Shown here piece by piece: positions 53,201 to 59,452 of a DNA stretch of 64,000 nt. A program made the position numbers and the translations under genes. Under the pieces are notes generated by a model. The model saw nothing but the letters and a program-made list of their open reading frames with translations, ran no database searches and was not told the origin of the DNA. This DNA comes from Brachynemurus nebulosus (lineage: Eukaryota; Arthropoda; Insecta; Neuroptera; Myrmeleontidae), in the NCBI GenBank assembly GCA_035578155.1, contig JAPWDM010000001.1, positions 1,860,001 to 1,924,000 on the forward strand, read 5' to 3'. How positions within the stretch are numbered: the first letter of the stretch is position 1; every line of letters begins with the position of its first letter.

Positions 53201-53861
53201 ATCGAATAATCCGAAGTGTAATTTAGTTGAGACAACTAAAGATAAATTTATTATAGAGAATTTATCCCAACAAATTTACTTTTCAAAATATGTTATTACT
53301 TCAATAATTGACACCCCAGTATGTTACAAAAATTAATAAATTTTTAAATTACTGACGTAGACATTCAAGACAGAAACACTGTCTAAAAACTAGAGATGTA
53401 ACGAATACTGGTATTCGCATTCGTATTCACAAAAACGCGCGAATATTTCGCACATATTTTTGTTGTGAATTTTCATTAAAAAGTTCAATGAAAATTACAG
53501 TTTTTGTCACCCAAAAAATATTATACAATTTCGCTTTTAAATAAATTTACTTGAAATATTAATTTACAATACAACAGCGCATGCTCACAGGTTATATTAT
53601 ATCAACATTCACATTCGCATTTACATTTGCGAATATTAAAAATTTGACATTCGTGACATCTCTAATAAGAACATACATATGTACATAGGTATATGGCACA
53701 CAAAAAGATAGTTTTTTTTATTTTTAACTGAAATAATACAAACCTATATGATACATTTCGTCGGCGGCAACATTATCGGAACCTTTGAGGCATAGATGTA
53801 AACTGCGACTAATCCTTTTATCTGGCGTCATGTCGCCTCCTGGTTTCTCATATACAATCAT
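15893..53861 (-). CDS. raskol: SynGAP/DAB2IP-family Ras GTPase-activating protein (13 coding exons)
   Basis: The protein stimulates GTP hydrolysis by Ras-type small GTPases at the membrane. Coding exons on the minus strand: 53861-53744, 36909-36634, 33704-33548, 33414-33128, 33053-32829, 32409-32210, 30550-30232, 30167-30001, 28204-28046, 27984-27857, 25278-24133, 22059-21721 and 16169-15893. They sum to 3,798 nt, every junction keeps phase, all introns are GT-AG, and the product is 1,265 residues. Domain order: basic serine-rich N-terminus (about 70-125, with [12 protein letters not shown] and [10 protein letters not shown], hallmarks of the family), PH (to about 195), C2 (about 200-315), RasGAP (about 330-640; arginine finger R399 in [20 protein letters not shown] at 509), disordered region 640-1080, coiled coil to the end. 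Length fits family members (about 1,100-1,300 residues). Other first exons may lie outside the window. Family assignment is secure; the fly symbol is by orthology. Confidence 0.93.
16705..17208. mobile_element. MITE with GTCCCTATAATAAATA termini, enclosing another MITE
   Basis: GTCCCTATAATAAATA and TAGAGTCGTGACA occur at the left, and their inverse at 17187-17208. The right part encloses the TA-flanked MITE at 16898-17133. No clear target duplication for the outer unit. Located in the last intron of the RasGAP gene. Confidence 0.5.
16898..17133. mobile_element. Tc1/mariner-type MITE
   Basis: Inverted arms ACGTAAAAGCCCCCATTAT and GGTATCTAATACTGGAACAG (with inverses) extend about 75 bp; TA flanks both ends (16896-16897, 17134-17135). 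Confidence 0.75.
17410..19057 (+). mobile_element. Helentron-like element, copy 2
   Basis: Starts TAGTCGAATTTTT, then an (AT)n tract at 17515-17581, the ~160-bp repeats, a subterminal AAAAATTCGACTA and the terminal hairpin ending CACGGCG before a T run. More diverged from 1101-2802 than 55857-58481 is, so an older copy. It sits in the RasGAP intron in antisense orientation. Confidence 0.6.
17515..17581. repeat. (AT)n microsatellite in Helentron-like copy 2
   Basis: Nearly pure AT dinucleotides, positioned as in the other copies. Confidence 0.95.
19058..20061. other. Intron sequence, nothing recognised
   Basis: AT-rich intron sequence between exon 12 and the last exon, without convincing repeat ends or frames. 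Confidence 0.5.
20062..20495. repeat. Tandem duplication, ~217-bp unit
   Basis: TTTGATTCCGATTATGTGG starts at 20062 and again at 20279, and the following ~210 bp match nearly base for base, including AACCCTTTCC and GATATCAGTCGA. The high identity implies a recent duplication. The second unit runs into the TTAA-flanked MITE at 20436. Confidence 0.9.
20436..20581. mobile_element. piggyBac-type MITE (TTAA-flanked)
   Basis: CCCTTTCC at the left and GGAAAGGG at the right, bounded by TTAA at 20432-20435 and 20582-20585. 146 bp, non-coding. Confidence 0.6.
20736..20776. repeat. Perfect 19-bp hairpin
   Basis: AGAAATAAATACGTCACTT, a 3-base loop, then its exact inverse. It lies just outside the left arm of the THAP-bearing element and includes TACGTCA on both strands. 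Confidence 0.8.
20790..21420. mobile_element. Inverted-repeat element carrying a THAP exon relic
   Basis: Left arm (TACTTCTAAATGACGTAGG, CACACTAATTAAAAACTG) is mirrored at the right (CAGTTTTTAATTAGTGTG and CCTACATCATTTAGAAAG). Between the arms is a THAP-like first exon (21057-21136). Possibly an internally deleted P-type element; no target duplication resolved. Confidence 0.5.
21057..21136 (+). pseudogene. THAP zinc-finger exon relic, copy 2
   Basis: [15 protein letters not shown] gives the C-x4-C of a THAP finger; a shifted frame gives GISFFRQ just before a GTAAAT donor-like site, as in the first exon of many THAP genes. The frameshift makes it dead. Related to 4627-4715. Confidence 0.45.
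21721..22059 (-). CDS. raskol: RasGAP exon 12: coiled coil
   Basis: 339 nt, about residues 1061-1173. [20 protein letters not shown] is followed by a heptad-rich helix ([27 protein letters not shown]) and ends ENKMKEIIG before GGCAG|GTTTGT. It joins the last exon in phase 2 so that the helix continues as [16 protein letters not shown]. Confidence 0.9.
22279..22768. mobile_element. Foldback-like element rich in GATGCATC motifs
   Basis: Ends GGCTAACTTCAAAAATG and inverse GGGTAACTTCAAAAGTG. The interior has more than ten ATGCATC, GATGCG or GCATCA words on both strands. Lies in the intron between exons 11 and 12. Confidence 0.45.
23384..23420 (+). ncRNA. Hammerhead-ribozyme-like core (intronic, weak stem II)
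   Basis: CAC-CTGATGA, a 13-nt insert, GAAA, TCGACTC, GTG. CTGATGA and GAAA match the invariant hammerhead core, TC precedes the predicted cut, and CAC/GTG can form a 3-bp stem I. Stem II would be only GG/CC, so activity is doubtful. Antisense to the RasGAP gene. Confidence 0.25.
24133..25278 (-). CDS. raskol: RasGAP exon 11: large disordered region
   Basis: 1,146 nt, about residues 679-1060. Low-complexity, Asn/Ser-rich sequence typical of the proline/serine-rich linker in this family. A more conserved patch reads [16 protein letters not shown] followed by [20 protein letters not shown], likely a protein-interaction or phosphorylation segment. The open frame runs on to a TAA across the splice site, but the donor CTACAA|GTAAGT keeps phase with the coiled-coil exon. 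Confidence 0.88.
25338..27824. mobile_element. Pogo/Tigger-type element filling an intron
   Basis: Left end CAGTAGATTTCGGTTATAAC; the right end is CAGTAGATTT followed after ~14 bp by CTCGGTTATAACGAC on the inverse strand; TA at both flanks (25336-25337, 27825-27826). No transposase frame survives. It accounts for 2,487 of 2,578 nt of the exon 10-11 intron. Confidence 0.65.
27461..27535. repeat. Short tandem repeat CGGTCAACTACTGG
   Basis: CGGTCAACTACTGG occurs twice, with a related CGGTTAATCACTGG between them, at roughly 30-bp intervals; another copy (CGGTCAACCACTGG) lies near 27694. Class unknown. Confidence 0.6.
27857..27984 (-). CDS. raskol: RasGAP exon 10
   Basis: 128 nt, residues 637-678. 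It encodes a short helix ([19 protein letters not shown]) and a serine-rich linker. It is separated from exon 9 by a minimal 61-nt intron and from exon 11 by 2,578 nt, of which 2,487 are one transposon. Confidence 0.88.
28046..28204 (-). CDS. raskol: RasGAP exon 9: end of GAP domain
   Basis: 159 nt, phase 0 at both ends, residues 584-636. [18 protein letters not shown] is the family-conserved segment just after the GAP core (GYIDLGRELSSLHSLL in vertebrates). An acidic insert (TEDENENIN) precedes it. Donor CTACAG|GTACAC. Confidence 0.92.
28260..28555. mobile_element. Pogo/Tigger-type MITE
   Basis: Ends CAGTAGACTCCCAATTATCC and inverse CAGTAGACTCCCAGTTATCC, with TA at 28258-28259 and 28556-28557. 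The ATTATCCG motif is repeated inside each end. In the exon 8-9 intron. Confidence 0.8.
28788..29107. repeat. Tandem duplication, ~165-bp unit with A-rich/AAT junction
   Basis: Two nearly identical units each start with a poly-A/AAT run and contain AGAAAAAGGCGGGAA, CACTATAGTGACGT and AAAATGTCAAA. Only about seven differences are visible. Slippage in the A-rich junction is the likely cause. Confidence 0.9.
30001..30167 (-). CDS. raskol: RasGAP exon 8: GAP domain C-terminal helices
   Basis: 167 nt, about residues 528-583. [37 protein letters not shown] and [13 protein letters not shown] match the family's C-terminal GAP helices. The intron before it is 64 nt; the one after it is 1.8 kb with a pogo-type MITE and a tandem duplication. 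Confidence 0.93.
30232..30550 (-). CDS. raskol: RasGAP exon 7: GAP core with FLR motif
   Basis: 319 nt, residues 422-527. It contains [12 protein letters not shown] and the diagnostic [17 protein letters not shown] (FLR at 509-511), the structural signature of RasGAP domains. The acceptor follows a poly-T tract; the donor is CACG|GTAAGT. Confidence 0.94.
30925..31131. mobile_element. hAT-type MITE, TACAGTGAC termini
   Basis: Inverted ends of about 36 bp (TACAGTGACT...AACAGTGTGGCC) flanked by GTCGAAAC at 30917-30924 and 31132-31139. Inserted in the mariner relic; shares its right target duplication with the next MITE. Confidence 0.85.
31140..31500. mobile_element. hAT-type MITE, TAGGGATGATCGAT termini
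   Basis: Ends TAGGGATGATCGATATT and inverse, with many internal ATCGATG motifs, flanked by GTCGAAAC at 31132-31139 and 31501-31508. Unrelated in sequence to the adjacent MITE. Confidence 0.87.
32210..32409 (-). CDS. raskol: RasGAP exon 6: arginine finger
   Basis: 200 nt, residues 355-421. It carries [20 protein letters not shown]399 corresponds to the catalytic arginine finger that enters the Ras active site in RasGAPs (p120GAP R789 by family knowledge). Donor TTGCAA|GTATGT leaves phase 0. The finger is intact, so the domain looks catalytically competent. Confidence 0.93.
32466..32798. mobile_element. TA-flanked MITE (Tc1/mariner or pogo type)
   Basis: Ends GGACTCTCCCATTA and inverse GCTCTCTCCCATGA, TA on both sides (32464-32465, 32799-32800); TTGTTAAATGAGA recurs near both ends. 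It makes up most of the exon 5-6 intron. Confidence 0.65.
32829..33053 (-). CDS. raskol: RasGAP exon 5: C2 end and entry to GAP domain
   Basis: 225 nt, about residues 280-354. It completes the C2 fold ([20 protein letters not shown]) and continues to the N-terminal helices of the RasGAP-related domain ([20 protein letters not shown]). Donor TTATAG|GTGAGA. The following 419-nt intron is mostly a 333-bp TA-flanked MITE. Confidence 0.92.
33128..33414 (-). CDS. raskol: RasGAP exon 4: PH end and C2 domain
   Basis: 287 nt, about residues 184-279. It begins by closing the PH helix (SLQKSVQP) and carries most of the C2 domain: [45 protein letters not shown] and [17 protein letters not shown]. The acceptor TTTTAG has a weak pyrimidine tract, but the reading frame leaves no alternative. 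The following intron is only 74 nt. Confidence 0.92.
33548..33704 (-). CDS. raskol: RasGAP exon 3: PH domain
   Basis: Acceptor TTTTGCAG, donor TTATAG|GTAAGA, 157 nt, residues 132-183. Conserved PH landmarks [27 protein letters not shown] and the near-C-terminal tryptophan are visible. It joins exon 2 in phase 1 and exon 4 in phase 2. Confidence 0.93.
33859..34276. mobile_element. hAT-type MITE, outer of a nested pair
   Basis: Ends CAGTGCCGGATTTA and inverse CAGTGGTGGATTTA, flanked by TTATAGTG at 33851-33858 and 34277-34284. Interrupted by 33881-34079. Confidence 0.87.
33881..34079. mobile_element. hAT-type MITE nested in 33859-34276
   Basis: Ends CAGGGCCGGATTAACC and inverse CAGGGCCAGCTTAACC, flanked by CCTTAAGT at 33873-33880 and 34080-34087. 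Related in sequence to its host element. Confidence 0.88.
35206..35234. repeat. (AAAT)n microsatellite
   Basis: About seven AAAT units following a poly-A run, in the exon 2-3 intron. Confidence 0.9.
35325..36033. mobile_element. hAT-type MITE, CAGGGGTCGGCAACCT termini
   Basis: Ends CAGGGGTCGGCAACCTGTGG and inverse CAGGGATCTGCAACCTTTTT, with CGGGCC near both, flanked by CTCTAAAT at 35317-35324 and 36034-36041. Its middle (about 35540-35775) is homologous to one arm of the foldback at 48173-49608. Confidence 0.87.
36157..36612. mobile_element. PIF-type palindromic MITE beside a splice donor
   Basis: Ends AGCGGGTTCTACACGATGCT and inverse AGCCGGTTCTACACGATGCT, flanked by TAA at 36154-36156 and 36613-36615. 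Many GAACGTTCG motifs inside. It ends 21 bp from the exon 2 boundary. Confidence 0.75.
36634..36909 (-). CDS. raskol: RasGAP exon 2: basic linker and start of PH domain
   Basis: Acceptor TTTTCAG, donor CTTG|GTAAGT, 276 nt, residues 40-131. It contains [18 protein letters not shown] and [16 protein letters not shown], segments diagnostic of the SynGAP/DAB2IP/RASAL2 family that precede and enter the PH domain. A PIF-type MITE ends 21 bp beyond the exon boundary, just inside the following intron. Confidence 0.9.
37000..38800. other. First-intron sequence, nothing recognised
   Basis: AT-rich intron DNA without a supportable gene, element end or RNA gene. Confidence 0.5.
38809..39248. mobile_element. 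hAT-type MITE built of CAAGAC hexamers
   Basis: Ends TAGTGATGAGCAAAATTAG and inverse TAGTGATGAGCAAATGCAAG, flanked by GAGCTAAT at 38801-38808 and 39249-39256. Much of the interior is degenerate (CAAGAC)n in both orientations. A leucine/valine-rich 105-residue minus-strand frame is a by-product of the repeat. Confidence 0.88.
39257..40898. other. First-intron sequence, nothing recognised
   Basis: AT-rich; homopolymer runs only. Confidence 0.5.
41170..42010. repeat. Diverged ~120-bp tandem repeat with TTATCCCGATTRAAGG core
   Basis: TTATCCCG-like cores at 41176, 41300, 41417 and 41544 (spacing 117-127) and further diverged copies to ~41975, each followed by GTTCC-(T/C)-GxxGGAT. At 41736 GCGGGTGAAGCCGC forms a hairpin followed by GGGTCAGACTTAGT, resembling a Helitron 3' end. 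Confidence 0.6.
42509..42840. repeat. Degenerate TCTG/TGTC minisatellite
   Basis: Over 300 bp dominated by GTCTGTCTGTC and variants. The Cys-rich 79-residue open frame over it is a translation of the repeat, not a gene. Confidence 0.85.
43824..44437. mobile_element. Foldback element
   Basis: Left arm GAAAGGAGGGGTGGTCGATT ... AACCCCTAACATG mirrored by the right arm ending ACTCCTCCTTTC; inner arms (ATCGAGTTTTT, AGACATGAG) mirror around ~44120. Arms about 290 bp. No certain target duplication. Confidence 0.65.
44438..45572. other. First-intron sequence, nothing recognised
   Basis: AT-rich, no supportable feature. Confidence 0.5.
45575..46085. mobile_element. Pogo-like MITE with ACCGCATAAAAAA repeats
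   Basis: Left end CAGTTGAACC, right end inverse CAGCTAAATC, TA on both sides (45573-45574, 46086-46087). GGACCGCATAAAAAA recurs near both ends and at 45721. The terminal repeats are short, so the class is tentative. Confidence 0.45.
46088..48172. other. First-intron sequence, nothing recognised
   Basis: AT-rich; no repeat ends, RNA genes or coding frames that I can support. Confidence 0.5.
48173..49608. mobile_element. Long foldback element (~0.69-kb arms)
   Basis: Left arm 48173-48870 and right arm 48920-49608 are near-perfect inverses around a ~50-bp loop; termini GGGTCATT/AATGACCC. Two almost identical 61-residue frames on opposite strands (48317-48502, 49290-49475) are the same arm sequence read twice, not genes. 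Confidence 0.85.
50012..50691. mobile_element. piggyBac-type palindromic MITE
   Basis: Ends GGTACCATCACAGTGTGATC and inverse, TTAA at 50008-50011 and 50692-50695. The arms are near-complete inverses (e.g. GATTGCGGCCGCAGTTTTC) around a ~75-bp centre. Confidence 0.8.
51330..51518. mobile_element. Palindromic MITE, GGCCGTGTTCG termini
   Basis: Arms GCCGTGTTCGTTGCTGAGTT and inverse, about 60 bp with mismatches; flanks GAATAATG/GAATAAGA match at 6 of 8 bases, suggesting an eroded 8-bp duplication. Shares its outermost bases with the elements at 8724 and 10295. Confidence 0.65.
52009..52153. mobile_element. piggyBac-type MITE with CGCGATATCGCG palindrome
   Basis: Ends CACGTTTATTGTCAA and inverse CACGTTCATTACCAA, TTAA at 52005-52008 and 52154-52157. 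The internal CACGCGATATCGCGTG palindrome is partly repeated at ~52069. Confidence 0.7.
52503..53195. mobile_element. hAT-type element, CAGTGTTTTTCAACCT termini
   Basis: Identical 16-bp ends (CAGTGTTTTTCAACCT and inverse) flanked by CTTTAATC at 52495-52502 and 53196-53203. A minus-strand frame with [10 protein letters not shown] (near 52775) may be the first residues of an internally deleted hAT transposase, but this is weak. Confidence 0.87.
53391..53664. mobile_element. hAT-like MITE, TAGAGATGTAACGAATA termini
   Basis: Left TAGAGATGTAACGAATA, right inverse TAGAGATGTCACGAATG; interior rich in ATTCGCATTCG words. Flanks CTAAAAAC/ATAAGAAC match at 6 of 8 positions. It lies 80 bp from the exon 1 donor. 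Confidence 0.65.
53744..53861 (-). CDS. raskol: RasGAP coding exon 1 (start codon)
   Basis: The ATG at 53861 is preceded by an in-frame TGA two codons upstream, so this is the first possible start. A second in-frame ATG follows ten codons later. It encodes 39 residues beginning [16 protein letters not shown] and ends in phase 1 at a CATATAG|GTTTGT donor. No acceptor-like AG lies just upstream, so this is probably a transcribed first exon with 5' UTR. The 16.8-kb distance to the next exon makes it the least certain exon, although frame, start and donor all agree. Confidence 0.68.
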
Positions 53862-55190
53862 CCATCACAAAACACAACAAAACAGAACACACAATGTTTA
53901 TAAATAAATGTGCACGTTATAGAATTACATTTTTATGTATGCGTGGATGAGATGCAACACTTCTCTTGTAAAAACCACCACAATTAACATTTTTATTACT
54001 ATTATTATTATTATCACACAACAATAAAAACGTCCACATGGCGCAGTCACCGTCTATCTGTCTCTATATGCACAATATACATTTAAACTAATATTCAATG
54101 TAATACTATCATGCAGTGGACTGTGAGTGTGCGGGAGTATCACAATACGTTTGAAATCGGCCTCCTATTGTATTCATTTCTATATATTCATATAATATGT
54201 TTTAATATTCACTCATTCATATGTAATAATATGCATTTATGTATTATTACGGAGAAGAGTGGTTGCTGCTGTTGTTGCAGACTTTTAAGTGCAATTTAAA
54301 TTTATCATCATCATTTTATTTAAGATGACTTATTAATTATTATTAGTCCAATTAACAGTGCTGCGCTAGTTTAACATTTAAGTATACTTAATGGTGTATG
54401 TATGTGTGTGTAATATTGTAACATTTGCACATTGTTTTATGTTGAAAAAATATATTATGAAGAAAAACAAAATAAAATTTATGAATATGACTACAATATC
54501 CATCAAAATAGTATTTTTAGACAAGTTTGATGTCCGGTCCAAATCGACAAATCAAAAACAAAACAGAAACTGAGTGTTTTACGGTAAATAATCAACAATT
54601 TTAATTTTTGTTACTACTTCAAATGGATTGTTGCTCCCATTTTGAATTTCCAAATTTTTCACACACAGATTAAAATTTACACTCGCGTTTCACATTTCAG
54701 AGTTTTCTAAACAATCCTAGATTCGCGTCTGTTTGCTCGTCTGTCAGTCTGTCCGTCTATGTGTTTGTATTCGACCGATTTGACGAAATTCTTAAGGCTT
54801 ATGCGGATTGGTTTTTAGATGGTCCCGTAAATTTTATCACAAATTAAAATACGAAATAAAAAAGTCAATTTTGGAAAAATTCTGGACCAAACGGTACCCT
54901 TGCTTTATGTTTTTTATTTGTCGATTACTACGGTCAGTAGATGTCATATTTAAAAAATTGAAGTAAAAAATTATCTATCATTTCTGAATAAGTTATTCTT
55001 AATTAGAGACTATTGAAATTAATTAATGAAACGTCAAAAATGAAAAATGAATTTTAAATTAATGAATATCTATTCTATATCTGAAAAAACTTAATTTCTC
55101 AGTTTACAATAAATTAGTAGCTTTTGGAAATTTCCGCCGTAACTTTTTTTTCTCTTTTTTAAACTTTAGAAGCCGTCGTTATAAAAAATT
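53862..55190. other. Upstream of the first coding exon
   Basis: Should hold the 5' UTR and promoter for this isoform, but I see no clear TATA box or initiator to assign. Includes an ATT microsatellite (about 53990-54015) and a GTCTGTCxGTCTGTCCGTCT tract near 54727 like that at 5867. Confidence 0.4.
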
Positions 55191-55193
55191 ATG

Positions 55194-55415
55194 TTCGATA
55201 CGTATGTGTAAAGTGAGGTATCCAATAGGCTTAAACTGGGACACTCGCTAAAGGGATTGACGCATACACAACGAAATCTCGTGCGCTTACTCCCACTCGC
55301 CTGACGGCTTGTGCGTATACAGCGCACTTGATCTCGTTGTGTATACGTCAGTCTCTTAGACTTGTGTCCCAATTTAAGCCTACTAGAATACCTCTCTTTA
55401 CGCACATGTATCGAA
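55194..55415. mobile_element. Palindromic MITE
   Basis: Arms of ~95 bp: TTCGATACGTATGTG, GAGGTATCCAATAGGCTTAA and GGGACAC at the left, inverses at the right, then ACACAACGARATCTCG. Target duplication not resolved. Confidence 0.65.
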
Positions 55416-55856
55416 AATAACTATTATAGTCCTAATTTAATTGGATTCTAGTGTAATAGTATATTACGTGATTAAGGTTGTAAATTGGATATTTACACAC
55501 GAGCGAAAAAAGTTACGGCGCAACGGCGAGTGCGTAATTGCATGAGTGTGTAATATGTCATACAACCGAGTAACATACTATACTTTATCTACGACTAACA
55601 TTAAATTCACAATAAATAATATAAATTTGATATACGCATACAGTACATTAAAGTTATGTAGAACACGGAATTTATTAAAAACAAATGTAAACATTCAGTA
55701 GCTAGGTAAAATTTTTGTAGATTTAAATATAATATGCAATATAAAAATTAATAAAAGTGTAAAAGTGTAGTAAAAATTTCTGTACAGCTGTATGTTAAAC
55801 ATAGCATAGATAGTATTTTGTACAATAAATAAGTAGTTGTAGATAAAAAAAAAAAA

Positions 55857-58265
55857 CGCCGTGAGCAGCGGGGCCCCATCACGGTAGTCGAATTTTCCCC
55901 TTCATCTTCGGTATTGAATGTCTACAAGCGAAATGTGATTGAAAGACTACAACCGAATTGTCATTTTGTTGGTTTCAAAACTGGTGATGAGTGTTCGGCT
56001 GATCGAGGCTTTAAAAAAAGGTTTTTAGTATTTAAGGGCTGTATCTCAGTAAATTTCAATTTTGTGCCGAAAACAGGTAGCAGAAAAAAAGCCAACACAA
56101 TTCGTACGAGGACATTCCTGCCCATGTTTATCCGCTAATTGCCTTTATGTTTTAGTTTTAAAAATTAAAAAAGGACCTTAAATAGTAAACTGGAAGGCCT
56201 TTATAAAGATATTTTTTCTTTCCAAAAAAATCCAAAATTTCTATTTTATAAATACTAAAAATCCAAAATTCCTAATTTATAAATAAACAGTGACTTTAAT
56301 AACATTTTTAAATTACTTAATATGTATGTATTTCATTTGTCATAAAAGTAAGTTCACTTTTTTTTAAATTTTTTAAAATTACTATTCGCCTACTTGTATT
56401 TAGAAAAACGCCGTGAGCAGCGGGGCCCCATCACGGTAGTCGAATTTTCCCCTTCATCTTCGGTATTGAATGTCTACAAGCGAAATGTGATTGAAAGTCT
56501 ACAACCGAATTGTCATTTTGTTGGTTTCAAAACTAGTGATGAGTGTTCGGCTGATCGAGGCTTTAAAAAAAGGTTTTAAGTATTTAAGGGCTGTATCTCA
56601 GTAAATTTCAATTTTGTGCCGAAAACAGGTAGCAGAAAAAAAACCAACACAATTCGTACGAGGGCATTCCTGCCCATGTTTATCCGCTAATTGCCTTTAT
56701 GTTTTAGTTTTAAATATTAAAAAAGGACCTTAAATAGTAAACTGGAAGGCCTTTTTAAAGATATTTTTTCTTTCGAAAAAAAAATAAAAAATAAAAAATT
56801 ATTTCTTCGGTATTGAGTGTCTACAAGCGAAATATAATTGAAAATCCACAAGCGATTTGTAATTTTGTCGGTTTCAAAACTGATAATGAGTGTCCGGTTG
56901 ATCGGGGCTTTAAAAAAAGATTTTAAGTTTTTAAGGGCTGAATCTCAGTAAATTTCAATTTTGTGCCGATAGAAGTTAACAGGGAAAAAGCCAACACAAT
57001 TCGTACGAGGGCATTTCTATCCATGCTTATCCGCCAATTGCCTTTGTGTTTTATTTTTAAATATTAAAAAAGGAACTTAAATAGTAAACTGGAAGGCTTT
57101 TATGAAGATATTTTTTCTTTCCAAAAAAATCCAAAATTTCTATTTTATAAATAATAAAAATCCAAAATTCCTAAATAATAATTAAATAAATAAATAAACA
57201 GTGACTTTAATAACATTTTCAAATTACTTAATATATATGTATTTCATTTGTTAAAAAATTGTATTCACTTTTTTTTAAATTTTTTAAAATTACTATTCGC
57301 CTACTTGTATTTAGAATAAACATAATGCTTTTAAAACACATTTAACAATAGCATTCAATTCCGATGTAAAAATGGGAGAAGTGGGGGGAAAAGTGATGTG
57401 GACTCCCTACAAGGTACTAGCTGGATACTAACTGAATACACGTACAAAATTTCAGCCCTCTAGGTTTCCTTATGGAGTCTCTAGACGTGTTAGAAAACAA
57501 GCAAAAAAATTAAGGAAATATTGGCGTAAAAATCGTGGGGATAAGGGTTAAAAGTTGAAACCTCCAAAAAACAGTGTCTGGCTATTAGCTTAACCTGTAC
57601 ACCAAATTTCAGCCCTCTAGGTTTATTTGGGGAGATTTTGACCCGAACGAAACTGTTAAAAAACAAGAAAAATCATGTTCTTTTGGGTATAAAAATGGTG
57701 GGGGTGGGGGTTAAAAGTCGAGACCCCCAAAAGGCACCCCCTTGATACTAACTCAATCCGAATACAAAATTTCAGCCCTCTAGGTTTATTCGGGTGACCT
57801 GTGCGAGTGGTACAAACTTCGAAAACGTCGAAAATGCATGAAATTGTAGCTTAAAAATGAGGGGGGTGGGGGTAAAATATTAAAACCTCCAAAAAGCACA
57901 ACCTAGGTACGAACTTTATCAACACACCAAATTTCAACCCTCTACGTTAATTCTGGGGGGCTGGGGGCCTGTTAGATCCAGCGAAAATCGTTTTTCCCCC
58001 CTCTACTCCCACCATATCATCCTAGGAAGCTGAATTTGGGATATGTTGTAGATAATTGACCGAAACATTATTTAAAACCGGTTTGGAAAAGGTTTATTGC
58101 TTTTCCGCCCCCCACCACCCCCTTAAAGGTCGGGTCAGAAAAAAAATTTGCCCAAAATTTGACCCCACTTTGATAGTATTGTTGTGCATCGGAATAAGCC
58201 CCACTTACCAAATTTCATCTCTTAACTTCCATAGGGGGGCCCTACACATATTAAAAGGTTGCGGG

Positions 58266-58356
<91 letters not shown>

Positions 58357-58481
58357 CATCTTTTTTTTTTACATAATCGTGTTCTACGGGTCCGAAAACG
58401 GATAGCGCCCCTGGTCTCGCCTCTCGCAGCTCTTATCGTATAGACTGTATAAGTCTAATTTTTCGGAGAAAATTCGACTAA
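55857..58481 (-). mobile_element. Helentron-like element, copy 3, with repeated 3' ends
   Basis: Same family and orientation as 1101-2802, with which it is nearly identical. The 3' part is present about three times: terminal hairpins at 55857 and 56409, and a third unit without the hairpin beginning at about 56804. The (AT)n tract is at 58268-58352 and the 5' end TAGTCG at 58480. No target duplication. Confidence 0.65.
58268..58352. repeat. (AT)n microsatellite in Helentron-like copy 3
   Basis: About 85 bp of AT dinucleotides with one TT interruption. Confidence 0.95.
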
Positions 58482-59450
58482 TTAAAGGACAAGAAAATAG
58501 ACGCATAAGTACATTAGAAATTTTACGTGTCCAGTATAAAACACTTAAAAATACGCAAATAATAAAAACAGATTAACAAGTAAAGTTTACAATGTTAGCA
58601 TTTTGATTTAAAAACTATAATACATAATATTCAATTTCAGTATCAGCTATATTTCGATATGTAGTACTATTTACGGAATTACTTTGTTCACAAAAAATTC
58701 GAATATTTCCATTTATTTGACAAGATTAAACCTATACGTGTACGGCATGAAAATGACAAAGATAAGCGTTGTCCAGTTGTTGTATCGTACATGTGCAAGT
58801 CACGAGTATATACCTACAGTAGAAAATAGATATAGGATCATTAACCTATTTTTAATCAGCTTTTGTGTACATATACTGTAATTCTGCTGTTATCAGAAAA
58901 TGATAAGTAATAATATTAATTAAAAACTGTTGTCAAACTCCAGGTGATTCATCAGTAACAATAGGAATATTTAATAATACAGTCTACACATACCCACATA
59001 CAAACTCATAGGGGAATTGAATGTCACACAGTTTGAGTAACGCCCATATAATTTCATAATGTTTGTTACTGTCGGTTGCTTATAATAAATATGGCACAGG
59101 AATGAAGTTTTGGAACTACTAGAAGAAACATCTGAGAAATGGAATTTAAAAAAATTAATTGGAAAAAAGATGTTTATATACAAGTCGGAATGAGCTTTTG
59201 CTTGGAGGAGATACGAACTGGGACTACAGCGCTCAAGATGGACAAATACGTAAATTTGTACATAGTTTACGGTGTTTAATTTTTTCAATGTGAGTGCTTA
59301 CTACGATGCCATTTACCAGATTTTACAAAATAACAAAAATTATTTGTCCCTTATGACCTTATGTAATCCTACTATCCAAACGTTACCTTATTTTGAAATA
59401 TTTAAAAAGAAATATTATAAAAATTACCTCTTATGCTTTTTCTTGATTAA
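58482..59450. other. Intergenic stretch, nothing recognised
   Basis: No element ends or coding frames that I can support. Confidence 0.5.
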
Positions 59451-59452
59451 TA

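Noticed and set aside
55914..56579. Repeated frame [20 protein letters not shown] in three places
   Set aside because: It lies in the 3' end of the Helentron-like repeat, is short and matches no known domain; recurrence is explained by DNA repetition.
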